A stretch of 64,000 nucleotides of DNA from JAFGDI01 sp963662515 (GTDB taxonomy: Bacteria > Planctomycetota > Phycisphaerae > Sedimentisphaerales > SM23-30): NCBI GenBank assembly GCA_963662515.1, contig OY759675.1:3534001-3598000 (forward strand), in the 5' to 3' direction. A model generated the notes under the pieces. That model did no database searches. It was not told the DNA's origin and saw only the letters and a program-made list of their open reading frames with translations. Every line of letters starts with the position of its first letter. Position 1 is the stretch's first letter. Below are positions 37,816-45,540 of this stretch, piece by piece. The position numbers and the translations under genes are program-made.

Positions 37816-38352
37816 ATGAAAAAGATACTGCTGTTAACATTATTAACCATAACATCAGGCCTTACGGGCTGTCATAAGCCGGTAGCTATTAACAATCCGC
37901 TATCGGTCAAGGCACAACCAGATGCTGTATGGCTGGCCTGTAAAGAGGAGCTGAGAGACAGGGGTTTTGAGATCGATTTTCAGAATCGCAAACTCGGCGT
38001 TATAGAGACCAGACCGCTGCTAAGTCGTCAGTGGTTTGAGTTCTGGAAAAAAGATGTTGTTGATGCCCGGTCTTTGGCCCGGTCAAGCACCCAGACAACA
38101 AACAGAATAGTAAGCATAAATATATCAGGTGATAATGATAACCAGATAGTAAAGTGCACTGTTAATGTAAATAAACAGTTTAGCAGTTCTATAGGCGGCT
38201 CCGCGGCGGTCAGGGCTGAAGACAATTACTATATTACAACTAATATGCTGGAGAAAAAAGATCTGGACAGGAAAACTATCTGGCAGCCGGCCGGAAATGA
38301 CAGTGCCCTGGAACAGGCTATTCTCAGATCGATCAAGGCCAGAGTGCAATAA
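37816..38352 (+). CDS. Putative lipoprotein of unknown function
   Basis: A 178-residue protein with a lipoprotein signal: MKKILLLTLLTITSGLTGC, with lipobox LTGC and Cys at residue 19. The mature part (AWLACKEELRDRGFEIDFQN-like region, NRKLGVIETRP, VKCTVNVNKQF) has an alpha/beta pattern common in small planctomycete lipoproteins, but no family is recognised. It may share the def transcript. Its 3' end is followed at once by the 21-bp tandem repeat. Confidence 0.8.
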   Translation: MKKILLLTLLTITSGLTGCHKPVAINNPLSVKAQPDAVWLACKEELRDRGFEIDFQNRKLGVIETRPLLSRQWFEFWKKDVVDARSLARSSTQTTNRIVSINISGDNDNQIVKCTVNVNKQFSSSIGGSAAVRAEDNYYITTNMLEKKDLDRKTIWQPAGNDSALEQAILRSIKARVQ

Positions 38353-38383
38353 ACTGGAAATCAGAAGGCAGCGAGCTTCCAAT

Positions 38384-38656
38384 TGGCGACCTCGAATCGT
38401 CAATATGAGCTTTAAAGTTGGCGATTTGAGCTTTAAAATCGGTAATTCAAGACCTCATATTGACGATTCGAGCTTTAAAGTTGACGACTTGAGACCTCAT
38501 ATTACCAATATGAGACTTCATATTGGCGATTCAAGACTTAATATTGACGATTTGAGCTTTAAAGTTGGCGACTTGAGACCTCATATTGACGATTTGAGCT
38601 TTAAAGTTAGCGATTCAAGACCTCATATTACCAATATGAGCTTTAAAGTTGATGAC
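38384..38656 (+). repeat. 21-bp tandem repeat encoding heptapeptides
   Basis: Twelve clear 21-bp units from 38405 to 38656, plus a diverged unit before them. In the plus frame they read as heptapeptides of two kinds, xSFKVxD (agctttaaagttg core) and xRPHIxx (agacctcatattg core), in mixed order: MSFKVGD, LSFKIGN, SRPHIDD, SSFKVDD, LRPHITN, MRLHIGD and so on. The frame stays open to a stop at 38686. There is no good ribosome-binding site, so this may be a non-coding repeat. There are no unique spacers, so it is not a CRISPR array. Confidence 0.85.
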
Positions 38657-38876
38657 TTTAAAGTCCGTTTTTTCGACTTGATATAACGAAAAACCGGTTA
38701 TCAGTATCGAAAACCCACTTCCGCCAACTGGTCATACCAAATCGTAATCGATATAACCCGCATAACCCCCCAAAATCGCGATTTAGAAGCCCACTACCAG
38801 GTCGTCCTTACACTATTCGGCAAGCTCATAACAGGCCGGACGGGCGAATACTCTATTATTAGTTTAAGATTTTTTA

Positions 38877-38950
38877 TAACCACGAAACACACCAAAGACA
38901 CTAAAAAGAATTATTTTAAGTTTCGTGTAGTTCGTGTGATTAGTGGTTAA
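38877..38950. repeat. Dispersed intergenic repeat of the ACCACGAA/TTCGTGGT type
   Basis: An imperfect inverted repeat: ATAACCACGAAACACACC at the left, and TTCGTGTAGTTCGTGTG with TTAGTGGTTAA at the right. This kind of ACGAA-rich inverted repeat is a frequent non-coding element in planctomycetes and other environmental bacteria. It opens a ~430-nt gene-free block of such elements. Confidence 0.65.
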
Positions 38951-39012
38951 TCTATTTTCGTAAGAGTTCAGCGTTCACGCTGCTTAATTCTTTCTGACAC
39001 GCCCTTCACGCT

Positions 39013-39184
39013 GTTGAGGTAATCCGAAATCCCGAACTGGCTTCAGGGCTAAGCAAGCCGTGAGCACAGCGAATACAATATAATATTTTTTTCACCGTGT
39101 AGGTAGTGGAGTTAGTGGAGGTGCTGGAGGTTATCCCGAACTGGCTTCGGGGCCGCACGGGCGGGTCTTTACGCCAGACGGGCG
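39013..39184. repeat. Dispersed intergenic repeats upstream of the toxin array
   Basis: Contains GTTGAGGTAATCCGAAAT and CCCGAACTGGCTTCAGGGC (39013-39049), then a segment running from GAGCACAGCGAATACAAT to a TTCACCGTG...GTGGAG stretch (39062-39120), and a second CCCGAACTGGCTTCGGGGC (39136-39154). Near-copies lie at 45124-45160 and 45303-45357. Inverted near-copies lie at 49163-49195 and 49336-49390. The copies bracket the Rhs cassettes and the LRR gene. Confidence 0.75.
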
Positions 39185-39232
39185 GAACTTAAAAAAACTA
39201 ACAACTTAAAACTAATAACTAAAAACCATTTT

Positions 39233-39309
39233 GAACCGCAGATTACGCCGATGAACGCAGATAAGACAATTTTATTAATCTGCGTGAATCTGCGTCTATC
39301 TGCGGTTCG
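39233..39309. repeat. GAACCGCAGATTA inverted repeat
   Basis: GAACCGCAGATTACGCCGAT at the left, ATCTGCGTCTATCTGCGGTTC at the right, with further internal AATCTGCG copies. A known style of dispersed non-coding element in environmental genomes. No gene lies between it and the downstream membrane-protein gene. Confidence 0.7.
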
Positions 39310-39395
39310 TTTTATTATATTCCTGACTCTCTTTTTCTATTATATTCATGCACAACATCTGTTTTAAGCCATTATAACTTATTAGGTGGCTGTCC

Positions 39396-39845
39396 CTAAT
39401 TTTCACCGCACTTTCCTTTGTCGTAAGCCTTAACAAAGTAGTTCACTATGAAAATGTTCACACAAGCTATAGTATTAAAGTCACTACTGAAAACATAGCG
39501 GTCGATCACATACAATACCAAGTTAATACCAATTATAAAGAATAAATAACCTGTTACTATTTCAATAATATCTCTACGAACCAGACTACTTTCTGAAATT
39601 ATTGAACTACTTTTCCGTCCATCCCAATATGACATCGCCAATAAAACAACAACAATTGGGTGCTCAACCAAAAAATTTATCAGTACATACATAGCAGTAA
39701 TCTGCTTATTGAAATAATACTTAAAAAGCACCGCCGAAATCACGATATATAGCAATGCAATAAAAGCACCTATAAACAACCATTTTCTGCTTCCGTCAAT
39801 CATAAAATTCACCAGCCCATTACGAATATAATCCAACTTATCCAT
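39396..39845 (-). CDS. Membrane protein, putative immunity protein of cassette 4
   Basis: About 149 residues starting MDKLDYIRNG, with four or more membrane segments (LFIGAFIALLYIVISAVLF, HPIVVVLLAMSYW, YLFFIIGINLVLYVI, IACVNIFIVNYF). No family recognised. The ATG at 39845 overlaps the stop of the Rhs-tip gene by 8 nt (ATGGATAA), the tight coupling expected of a toxin-immunity pair. The frame extends upstream to 39911, but that would overlap the Rhs gene deeply. Because the Rhs tip is glycine-rich and hydrophobic, a membrane-resident immunity protein is plausible. Confidence 0.6.
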   Translation of the reverse strand: MDKLDYIRNGLVNFMIDGSRKWLFIGAFIALLYIVISAVLFKYYFNKQITAMYVLINFLVEHPIVVVLLAMSYWDGRKSSSIISESSLVRRDIIEIVTGYLFFIIGINLVLYVIDRYVFSSDFNTIACVNIFIVNYFVKAYDKGKCGEN

Positions 39846-40734
39846 AAACAATGCTATCACACCAAGCCTTGCCAGCAGCATCCGCAGCCTCAGCACTTCC
39901 ACCATAAACATAAAGCCCCATAGCAGTCGTCTGCATAGTCACTGTTTCGCCTTCATATACAAATGCAAACAGCCTATCAATGCTATTACTCATCATTTGT
40001 GTCAATATAATATCACCAAGCCCAATCGCAATCTTGGCTCCAGTTGACACAAATAACTCCGCACCAATCCCACCTAAAGCTCCAAAAGTTGCTCCCATCA
40101 TTGCTTTTAATAATAATTCTTCTACATTCCAAACTCCTGTTTCCCAGCTATCAGCTACATCACCAGCTATTGCACTAGCCGCACCAAGAACCATCCACAC
40201 TATAACCGGATTCTTCCCATTTAAATCCACCATATTAGTCGGATTATTCCAGCAATAAAGGTATCTGTGCAAACTCATCGTCTGGTCAAAGTTGCCGCGT
40301 TCCGGGTCTCTACCAGTAAACCGTCTCATCTGTGGGTCATACATTCTGGCCCGGACATAATACTGGCCAATTTCGGCATCATAATATTGCCCGGTATATT
40401 TAAACGGATTTTCGGCGATAAATTCGCCCGTCTGGCTGTCGGTTGCCTCGTAGCATTCTTCGGTGTACATTTTGCCGAAACTGTCATACGAATACTCGTT
40501 GACGGTCAGCATATCCGTATCAATAACCGCCCGCACCGAGCCTAAACGGTCGTGAACATAATAGAACAACTCGCCGTCTGCTCCTGCTTCTTTTTGAGCA
40601 ATAACCTGAGCGCCAACATGATAATATGATTTTTCCAAAGAACTATTTTCATCAAGACTACATAATATTACCGGCAAATCGGAGTTTATGTCAACAATAA
40701 AGCAGACAAAGTCTGCACTTCTCCAGTTTGGCAT
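39838..40734 (-). CDS. Truncated Rhs core with hydrophobic C-terminal tip (cassette 4)
   Basis: A 298-residue fragment of an Rhs/YD-repeat protein. Only the last part of the Rhs shell remains: YYVHDRLGSVRAVIDTD, NPFKYTGQYYDAEIGQYY, RMYDPQMRRFTGRDPERGN and LHRYLYCWNNPTNMVDLNGK. A new tip begins after about residue 172, with glycine/alanine-rich hydrophobic segments (VIVWMVLGAASAIAG, GATFGALGGIGAELF). Rhs homology starts abruptly at FIVDINSD. Upstream residues (MPNWRSADFVC) differ from the copy at 42.7 kb, so the 5' part was lost by recombination. Without a shell it may not be exported. Confidence 0.8.
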   Translation of the reverse strand: MPNWRSADFVCFIVDINSDLPVILCSLDENSSLEKSYYHVGAQVIAQKEAGADGELFYYVHDRLGSVRAVIDTDMLTVNEYSYDSFGKMYTEECYEATDSQTGEFIAENPFKYTGQYYDAEIGQYYVRARMYDPQMRRFTGRDPERGNFDQTMSLHRYLYCWNNPTNMVDLNGKNPVIVWMVLGAASAIAGDVADSWETGVWNVEELLLKAMMGATFGALGGIGAELFVSTGAKIAIGLGDIILTQMMSNSIDRLFAFVYEGETVTMQTTAMGLYVYGGSAEAADAAGKAWCDSIVYG

Positions 40735-41038
40735 ACCAAACTGATTAATCTAATATATCTACCATATCAAGTATATCAAGCAATAGCACACTTATCATGT
40801 TATCCTGCAATCCTAGCTAAAAGAAATATTTCATTCTCTTAATTATTCTCAACGGCTCTTAGCGGCTCTGCGCGAAAACTTTCTTAATATTTATTGCGCG
40901 CAGAGATGGGGAACCCGGGAACCCGCAGAGAATAATTATTGTCGGTTGAGCTAATTGTACCTCGAAACTTTATGTGGCTTTTATTAGAATTCGCAAACAT
41001 CCACGATTATTCCGGTTATTCAATTCCAGAAAGATATA
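40735..41038. repeat. Gap with inverted repeat between Rhs cassettes 3 and 4
   Basis: About 300 nt without a gene. It holds an inverted repeat, AATTATTCTC (40841-40850) with GAGAATAATT (40928-40937), enclosing GGCTCT...GCGCGCAGAGATGGGG. This is another dispersed non-coding element, of the CTCTGCG type, sitting at the cassette junction. Confidence 0.6.
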
Positions 41039-41416
41039 TCAAACAATACTCACATCCATAAAATCACAGGCAACTTCCATCTTAGAACCGCTGATAAATG
41101 CAATTGTAATATAATATTTAGGTTCCTTCATACCCTTTCTAACAAGCGAATTGATTTTATTTAACATATCGTTAGAGACTTGATAATCAACACCACCTAT
41201 CAGCTCATCTCCTGCACAACGACCACAAATAGTATGCCTACACAATAATATATAATCAAAGGAAATAACAAATGATTTATCGTCATAATCAACACAGCCG
41301 GTATCATAACTAAAAGTAGCCATGATCCTTATTTTTCTTTCATCATTAACAGTCTCAACTATTATTTTACTTACAGCACTATCATGACAATAGTCTAATG
41401 CTTCAAATCCATGCAT
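41039..41416 (-). CDS. Putative immunity protein of cassette 3
   Basis: A 125-residue soluble protein of unknown family (CHDSAVSKIIVETVNDERKI, MATFSYDTGCVDYDDKSF). It follows the toxin tip of cassette 3 in the same direction with a clear AGGTGA ribosome-binding site. The gap is 25 nt from the annotated toxin stop, or 17 nt if the toxin frame is corrected. Size, position and lack of signal peptide fit an immunity protein that stays in the cytoplasm; this is inference from position. Confidence 0.6.
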   Translation of the reverse strand: MHGFEALDYCHDSAVSKIIVETVNDERKIRIMATFSYDTGCVDYDDKSFVISFDYILLCRHTICGRCAGDELIGGVDYQVSNDMLNKINSLVRKGMKEPKYYITIAFISGSKMEVACDFMDVSIV

Positions 41417-41441
41417 ACAATCACCTTAATTAATCAAAAGT

Positions 41442-42974
41442 CTAAATCAAACGGAAAAGGTATATGTGGTCTCTTTTTACCATCAATGTGAACATGGTCT
41501 TTCCCCCCCACCCCGGCTTTCCTGGTGTACCATAATCAATACGAACTTTTTCAACAAATGTGCCAGTTTCATCATATATTCCATAAGAACCTTCTATGTC
41601 ATGGGGATTTTTAACATATTTCTTCTTTGCAACCTTACTCAATACATCTTGCGGGTTTTTACAGGTATTATGTACCAAAACACAGTTTTCGGAAACATAA
41701 TAATTATGCAAATCAGCTACTTCAAAATTATATACTGCCGTTGACTCACATACAACCACTACATTTTCAACTATCGCTGATTTACCACTGAAAGTTTCTA
41801 ACGAGTCGCCAACATGAAGCTCAGAAGCTTTGGTCCAACCCTTACCATTGACATAGAATGGATGCCCAGAAGTTGTTTCAATTTCTTCGCCAGCAACAGT
41901 AACGGTATAAATCTCTTCGGTGTGATTCTGGAAAGTACGGACTACCTGTTTGAGTACTTTTTCTCCTGAGTCAAAATCAAAAGCCCAAACCATATCTCCT
42001 GCTTGAATGTCAGCAATTGGAGTCAAACCACTTTCGGTTAAAATTTCAGTATCTGCCGTAAAACATATACCAGCCAGAGCCTTCATTGCTCCGCTAGAGG
42101 CAAATTCAAACATCACATCAGTCATGAGCCAATCACTAATAGCCCACAACATATCACCTGTGCCATAATTACCAAGCATATCTGCTTCAGTACCAGCTAC
42201 TGCAAACGACAGACCTGCTGAGTAAGCAACCATGGCACCAAAAGTATCTCCAAGACCGCAAGGTAACTCGCCACTTATATCATTTCGGTTAACCGGATCA
42301 TTGATGCAATATAAGTACCTATGCAAAGACATTGGATCTTCATAATAACCATCGACCGGGTCCCGCCCAGTAAACCGTCTCATGGTCGGGTCGTACATTC
42401 TCGCCCGCAGATGATACTGACCAATTTCGGTGTCGAAATATTGCCCAGTGTATTTGAACGGATTTTCGGCTATGAATTCGCCGGTTTCGGTATCAGTTGC
42501 TTCGTAACATTCTTCGGTGTACATTTTACCGAAGGCATCATAGTTATACTCATTTATCGTGAGCATATCAGTATCAATCACCGCCCTAACAGAGCCTAAA
42601 CGGTCGTGAACATAGTAGAACAACTCCGCATTTGTGCCGGGCGTTTCTTGAGCTATAATCTGAGCACCAACATGATAGTATTTCTTTTCCAAAGAGCCAT
42701 TTTCATCAAGACTACATAATATTACCGGCAAATCGGAGTTAATGTCAACAATAAATCGCTGATTTTTAGCAATACCATTCCAATTAGAGTTTTTAACTAT
42801 CCGATTACCCATCGGGTCATATTTAACCGAGATAGAATCGCTGCCTTTATTGGCATACTTGAGCTTGTTATCGTAATTATAGACAACTGAGCTGTCCGGG
42901 CTACCTGTCAGCTTGGTAATATTGCCATTGCCATCTTTGGCAAGGCTCCAAACATCGGCACCGGTTGCCCCCAT
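41442..42974 (-). CDS. Rhs core plus Hint domain plus toxin tip (cassette 3), frameshifted at both ends
   Basis: A 510-residue frame. Residues about 1-235 are Rhs core (SVKYDPMGNRIV, YYVHDRLGSVRAV, RMYDPTMRRFTGRDPVDG). Residues about 308-440 are a Hint (intein-like) domain from CFTADTEILTESGLTPI to HNYYVSENCVLVHN. The last ~70 residues are the toxin tip (KNPQDVLSKVAKKKYVKNP). Within a G7 run near 41503 the frame appears one nt short. With eight G the tip reads KDHVHIDGKKRPHIPF and stops at 41434, a more toxin-like end than the present KTMFTLMVKRDH. At the 5' side the Rhs homology continues upstream in another frame (see 42975-43160). Confidence 0.8.
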   Translation of the reverse strand: MGATGADVWSLAKDGNGNITKLTGSPDSSVVYNYDNKLKYANKGSDSISVKYDPMGNRIVKNSNWNGIAKNQRFIVDINSDLPVILCSLDENGSLEKKYYHVGAQIIAQETPGTNAELFYYVHDRLGSVRAVIDTDMLTINEYNYDAFGKMYTEECYEATDTETGEFIAENPFKYTGQYFDTEIGQYHLRARMYDPTMRRFTGRDPVDGYYEDPMSLHRYLYCINDPVNRNDISGELPCGLGDTFGAMVAYSAGLSFAVAGTEADMLGNYGTGDMLWAISDWLMTDVMFEFASSGAMKALAGICFTADTEILTESGLTPIADIQAGDMVWAFDFDSGEKVLKQVVRTFQNHTEEIYTVTVAGEEIETTSGHPFYVNGKGWTKASELHVGDSLETFSGKSAIVENVVVVCESTAVYNFEVADLHNYYVSENCVLVHNTCKNPQDVLSKVAKKKYVKNPHDIEGSYGIYDETGTFVEKVRIDYGTPGKPGWGGKTMFTLMVKRDHIYLFRLI

Positions 42975-43160
42975 AAGTATATCGCCATCAAAATTAAAGG
43001 CCGTATTGGCGTAATTACTCTGTGAGGCGGCCTTTTATCTGTGCCGGTAATATTTCCGGCCTTGTCATGGTAAATATACTCCTCCAGCCAGCAGGCACTG
43101 CCTGCACCATTCCAGTGCCGGCATACCGGGACTGATTGCATTTCCATTCTCAACTATCGC
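42975..43160 (-). pseudogene. Rhs remnant upstream of cassette 3, in a shifted frame
   Basis: The minus strand reads WLEEYIYHDKAGNITGTDK in one frame, up to about 43035. Rhs-like sequence then resumes one frame over (NYANTAFNFDGDILMGATG) and runs into the 510-residue frame. A single-nt change in the AAAAGG stretch near 43031-43037 would explain it. Beyond 43160 no Rhs homology is seen, so the N-terminal shell is missing. Confidence 0.65.
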
Positions 43161-43202
43161 TGGAGTCAGCCTCTGAAATCACTCTCTGCTCCATAAAGCG
43201 TA

Positions 43203-43589
43203 TCAATCTATATCAGGTTCATCATCCCAAAGCAGATACATGGAAATCTCAAATGTAATGTTGTATTCAGCTAAGAGCTTAATGAGTGCCAAATCCATAG
43301 GCAGGCATTTTCCAATAATGCCTTTACAATCTTCTTTATTGATAGCAATATCAAAATGGCAGTTACAACAATGTTTTGTTAATATCTCAGTATTATCCTG
43401 AATAAACTTAACCATTGCGTCACTATGCTCATACCATGTATTGGTATTTCCTGTATTATCGTCTTTTAATACATCCACTGTCCAACAGCCCGACTTATTC
43501 TGACAAACAGTATATTCTCTTTGTAAGCCAGTTATTAATTCACCCAGATTATCTTTATTATCACTTGCAACTCTTAATACAGTGTACAT
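43203..43589 (-). CDS. Putative immunity protein of cassette 2
   Basis: A 128-residue cytoplasmic protein of unknown family (YTVLRVASDNKDNLGELI, CHFDIAINKEDCKG, NITFEISMYLLWDDEP). It starts 2 nt after the stop of the cassette-2 toxin tip. The WDDEPDID acidic end and small size fit immunity proteins. Function is inferred only from placement. Confidence 0.6.
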   Translation of the reverse strand: MYTVLRVASDNKDNLGELITGLQREYTVCQNKSGCWTVDVLKDDNTGNTNTWYEHSDAMVKFIQDNTEILTKHCCNCHFDIAINKEDCKGIIGKCLPMDLALIKLLAEYNITFEISMYLLWDDEPDID

Positions 43590-43591
43590 AA

Positions 43592-43876
43592 TTATTTACC
43601 ACCTAACGCAAGATATTCAATGTAAGCTTCCAACAAACTTGGATCATCCATATCTGGATTACTCTTTTTCCCATTAGAAATAACCTGATCAGCTTTATAA
43701 TCTCGATGAAAATACTCCCTGAATTTTTTATTCTTTTTATAAGCAGCTTTTGCCTCTCCTGCCAGTGCTTTATCATAATTGCATTTATTATGCACCAGCA
43801 CCTGGGCACCAGAGACATAATAAGTATGCGTTCCTTCAACCTCAAAATTATATACCGCAGTCGGCCCGTCGACAAT
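43592..43876 (-). pseudogene. Orphan Hint C-terminus plus toxin tip (cassette 2)
   Basis: Immediately after the stop codon of the preceding immunity gene (TAA at 43877-43879), and in the same frame, comes VDGPTAVYNFEVEGTHTYY followed by SGAQVLVHNKC, the end of a Hint domain. It is nearly identical to the copy at 44681-44752. A ~65-residue tip follows (YDKALAGEAKAAYKKNKKF, YKADQVISNGKKSNPDMDD). No start codon precedes the Hint part; the only internal start is a GTG at 43801. It looks like a displaced tip waiting for recombination, not a secreted toxin gene. Confidence 0.65.
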
Positions 43877-44407
43877 TTATACTGCTTTTCTTACGGCTAA
43901 TAAAACAACGCCATTGCTCAGCGTTCTGTCCTCACAAACAACTAGGACACCTGGCTGAAATTCCCATGATTCTTCCATGTCATAGTCATCAGGCAAAAGA
44001 ATACAGAAAATATCATCTTCGATCTCAATAGCTCTTACAGACCTATAACAATCAGTCCCTTCGTTAAGCAATCGCACATAAATTTCAGTAGTATCGAGCT
44101 TAATACCACGATGTCTCTGTAACGACCAATTCTGAATATCCTCTCTAAAGATACAATCTATAACTTTCTCGATTGTATCTACAGAAACTTCCCGAACAAT
44201 AACTAGGTCCGGACAGGCAAAGAAAAGTCCGTAACTCTCTTGTCCACCATATTTAATTTCATCATCCATATCTTTTATGATCGCCCCTGGTGTCATAAAG
44301 GTTGCGGAATAATGATAGTCGCCATCTACTGGCTTAACAATGACATCAGCCAAATCACTTAATGGCTCGGCATTAACTATCTGAATTTTATATTTATCTC
44401 TAGTCAT
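43877..44407 (-). CDS. Putative immunity protein of cassette 1
   Basis: A 176-residue soluble protein. One segment (SYGLFFACPDLVIVREVSVD) and the pattern of short strands recall small immunity-type proteins, but no family is certain. Its ATG overlaps the stop of the RelE-like toxin tip by 4 nt (ATGA), a strong sign of a toxin-immunity pair. Its own stop is directly followed in frame by the Hint remnant of cassette 2. Confidence 0.65.
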   Translation of the reverse strand: MTRDKYKIQIVNAEPLSDLADVIVKPVDGDYHYSATFMTPGAIIKDMDDEIKYGGQESYGLFFACPDLVIVREVSVDTIEKVIDCIFREDIQNWSLQRHRGIKLDTTEIYVRLLNEGTDCYRSVRAIEIEDDIFCILLPDDYDMEESWEFQPGVLVVCEDRTLSNGVVLLAVRKAV

Positions 44408-45030
44408 TTCAAATTCGCAATATCTCTAACTTGTGTTGATTTATCACCTATACCAACAATTATATTTTCTCCACCCTCTTTACGAAAATATACTCTAGTA
44501 CCATTTCTATCAGTCAATTCATATAAACCCTTAGCCCCTTTAACAGGCTTTGCTTTTTGAAGATTTCCCGCTTTAATATCTCCTATCATTTTTAGGGCTC
44601 TTGTGGTTTTTTGTGGATCTTTTAAAAATTTCTTCGGAAGATCATCAATGCCTTCCATCCCGCTGGGACACGCATTATGCACCAGCACCTGAGCACCAGA
44701 CACATAATAAGTATGCGTTCCTTCAACCTCGAAATTATATACCGGAGTCGCAGCGGCGACAATGGAAATATTTTCCACTGCCAGGGTTTCGCCGGAGAAG
44801 GTTATAACCTCATCGCAGAGGCTTAAATCCTTAGCCGCCGTCCAACCCTTATCCACCACCCAGAACGGGTGTTCGGTTGTCGTCTCAATATCCTCACCGG
44901 CCACCGTTACGGTGACAATCGCCGGAGCCTGCCGCACGAAAGTATCGGCAACTTTACCCAGCTTAACCTCGCCTGAGTCCATATCCATAGTCCAGACCAG
45001 ATCGCCAGCCTGAATGTACTGAATTGGCAT
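44404..45030 (-). CDS. Truncated Hint domain plus RelE-like toxin tip (cassette 1)
   Basis: A 208-residue frame. Residues 1-118 are most of a Hint domain (MPIQYIQAGDLVWTMDMDSG, TTEHPFWVVDKGWTAAKDL, FEVEGTHTYYVSGAQVLVHN). The last ~90 residues form the tip. Its end (KGLYELTDRNGTRVYFRKEG, NIIVGIGDKSTQVRDI) resembles the core of RelE/HigB-type ribosome-dependent nucleases. Hint homology extends upstream in frame to the catalytic Cys (CFTADTE, codon at 45070-45072) with no start codon, then stops at a dispersed repeat. The displayed ATG is therefore inside the Hint domain and may not be used. Confidence 0.7.
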   Translation of the reverse strand: MPIQYIQAGDLVWTMDMDSGEVKLGKVADTFVRQAPAIVTVTVAGEDIETTTEHPFWVVDKGWTAAKDLSLCDEVITFSGETLAVENISIVAAATPVYNFEVEGTHTYYVSGAQVLVHNACPSGMEGIDDLPKKFLKDPQKTTRALKMIGDIKAGNLQKAKPVKGAKGLYELTDRNGTRVYFRKEGGENIIVGIGDKSTQVRDIANLK

Positions 45031-45540
45031 TTCGCCAACTGCAGTTACTATCTCAGTATCAGCGGTAAAGCAGAAGCCGGACGGGCGAAGCTTGCCGGGG
45101 GCGACTGAGGTATTGTCTATTATGTTGAGGTAATCCGAAATTCCGAACTCGCTTCGGGACTGGTGATTAATATTTAATATTGTTTTTCACCACAGAGTGT
45201 CTGAATGCTATGAAGGTTTTGAATAATTTACTAAATACCAGTAAAATATCCCGCTTTTATAGTTTTCAAGTGATATATTGAGTTGTATAATGGCCCTTAC
45301 GCCGGGCGGGCGAATATTTTATTTTTTTCACCGTGGAGTTAGTCGAGATAGTGGAGTTAAAAAAAGGAAATATTCATCGGCCGGATTGGTTGATTTTTTT
45401 GTGTTTGTAACAAGCAGAAAAGTAAGGAGTTATGGGTTCGCTTTCTGATACCTTTAATTGCCCCCTCGGTTTCAAAAAGAGGCTCAGCGGTGGAGCTGTG
45501 CCTAAATTAATAATTTTATATGGGAAATCCCAGGTGTAAA
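45031..45540. repeat. Hint remnant and dispersed repeats at the right edge of the toxin array
   Basis: Minus-strand positions 45031-45117 still read as Hint N-terminus (PSGFCFTADTEIVTAVG). Beyond lie the repeat GTTGAGGTAATCCGAAAT with CCGAACTCGCTTCGGGA (45124-45160) and GCGGGCGAATATTTTATTTT with TTCACCGTGGAGTTAG (45303-45357). Both elements also occur at 39.0-39.2 kb. No other gene is seen before the SGNH hydrolase at 45541. Confidence 0.65.

Noticed and set aside
38384..38656. CRISPR array
   Set aside because: Units are contiguous 21-mers with no unique spacers, and no cas gene is nearby.
42908..43153. Independent 81-residue gene
   Set aside because: Its first half is Rhs sequence and its second half is the wrong frame of the next Rhs gene; it is a frameshift remnant.
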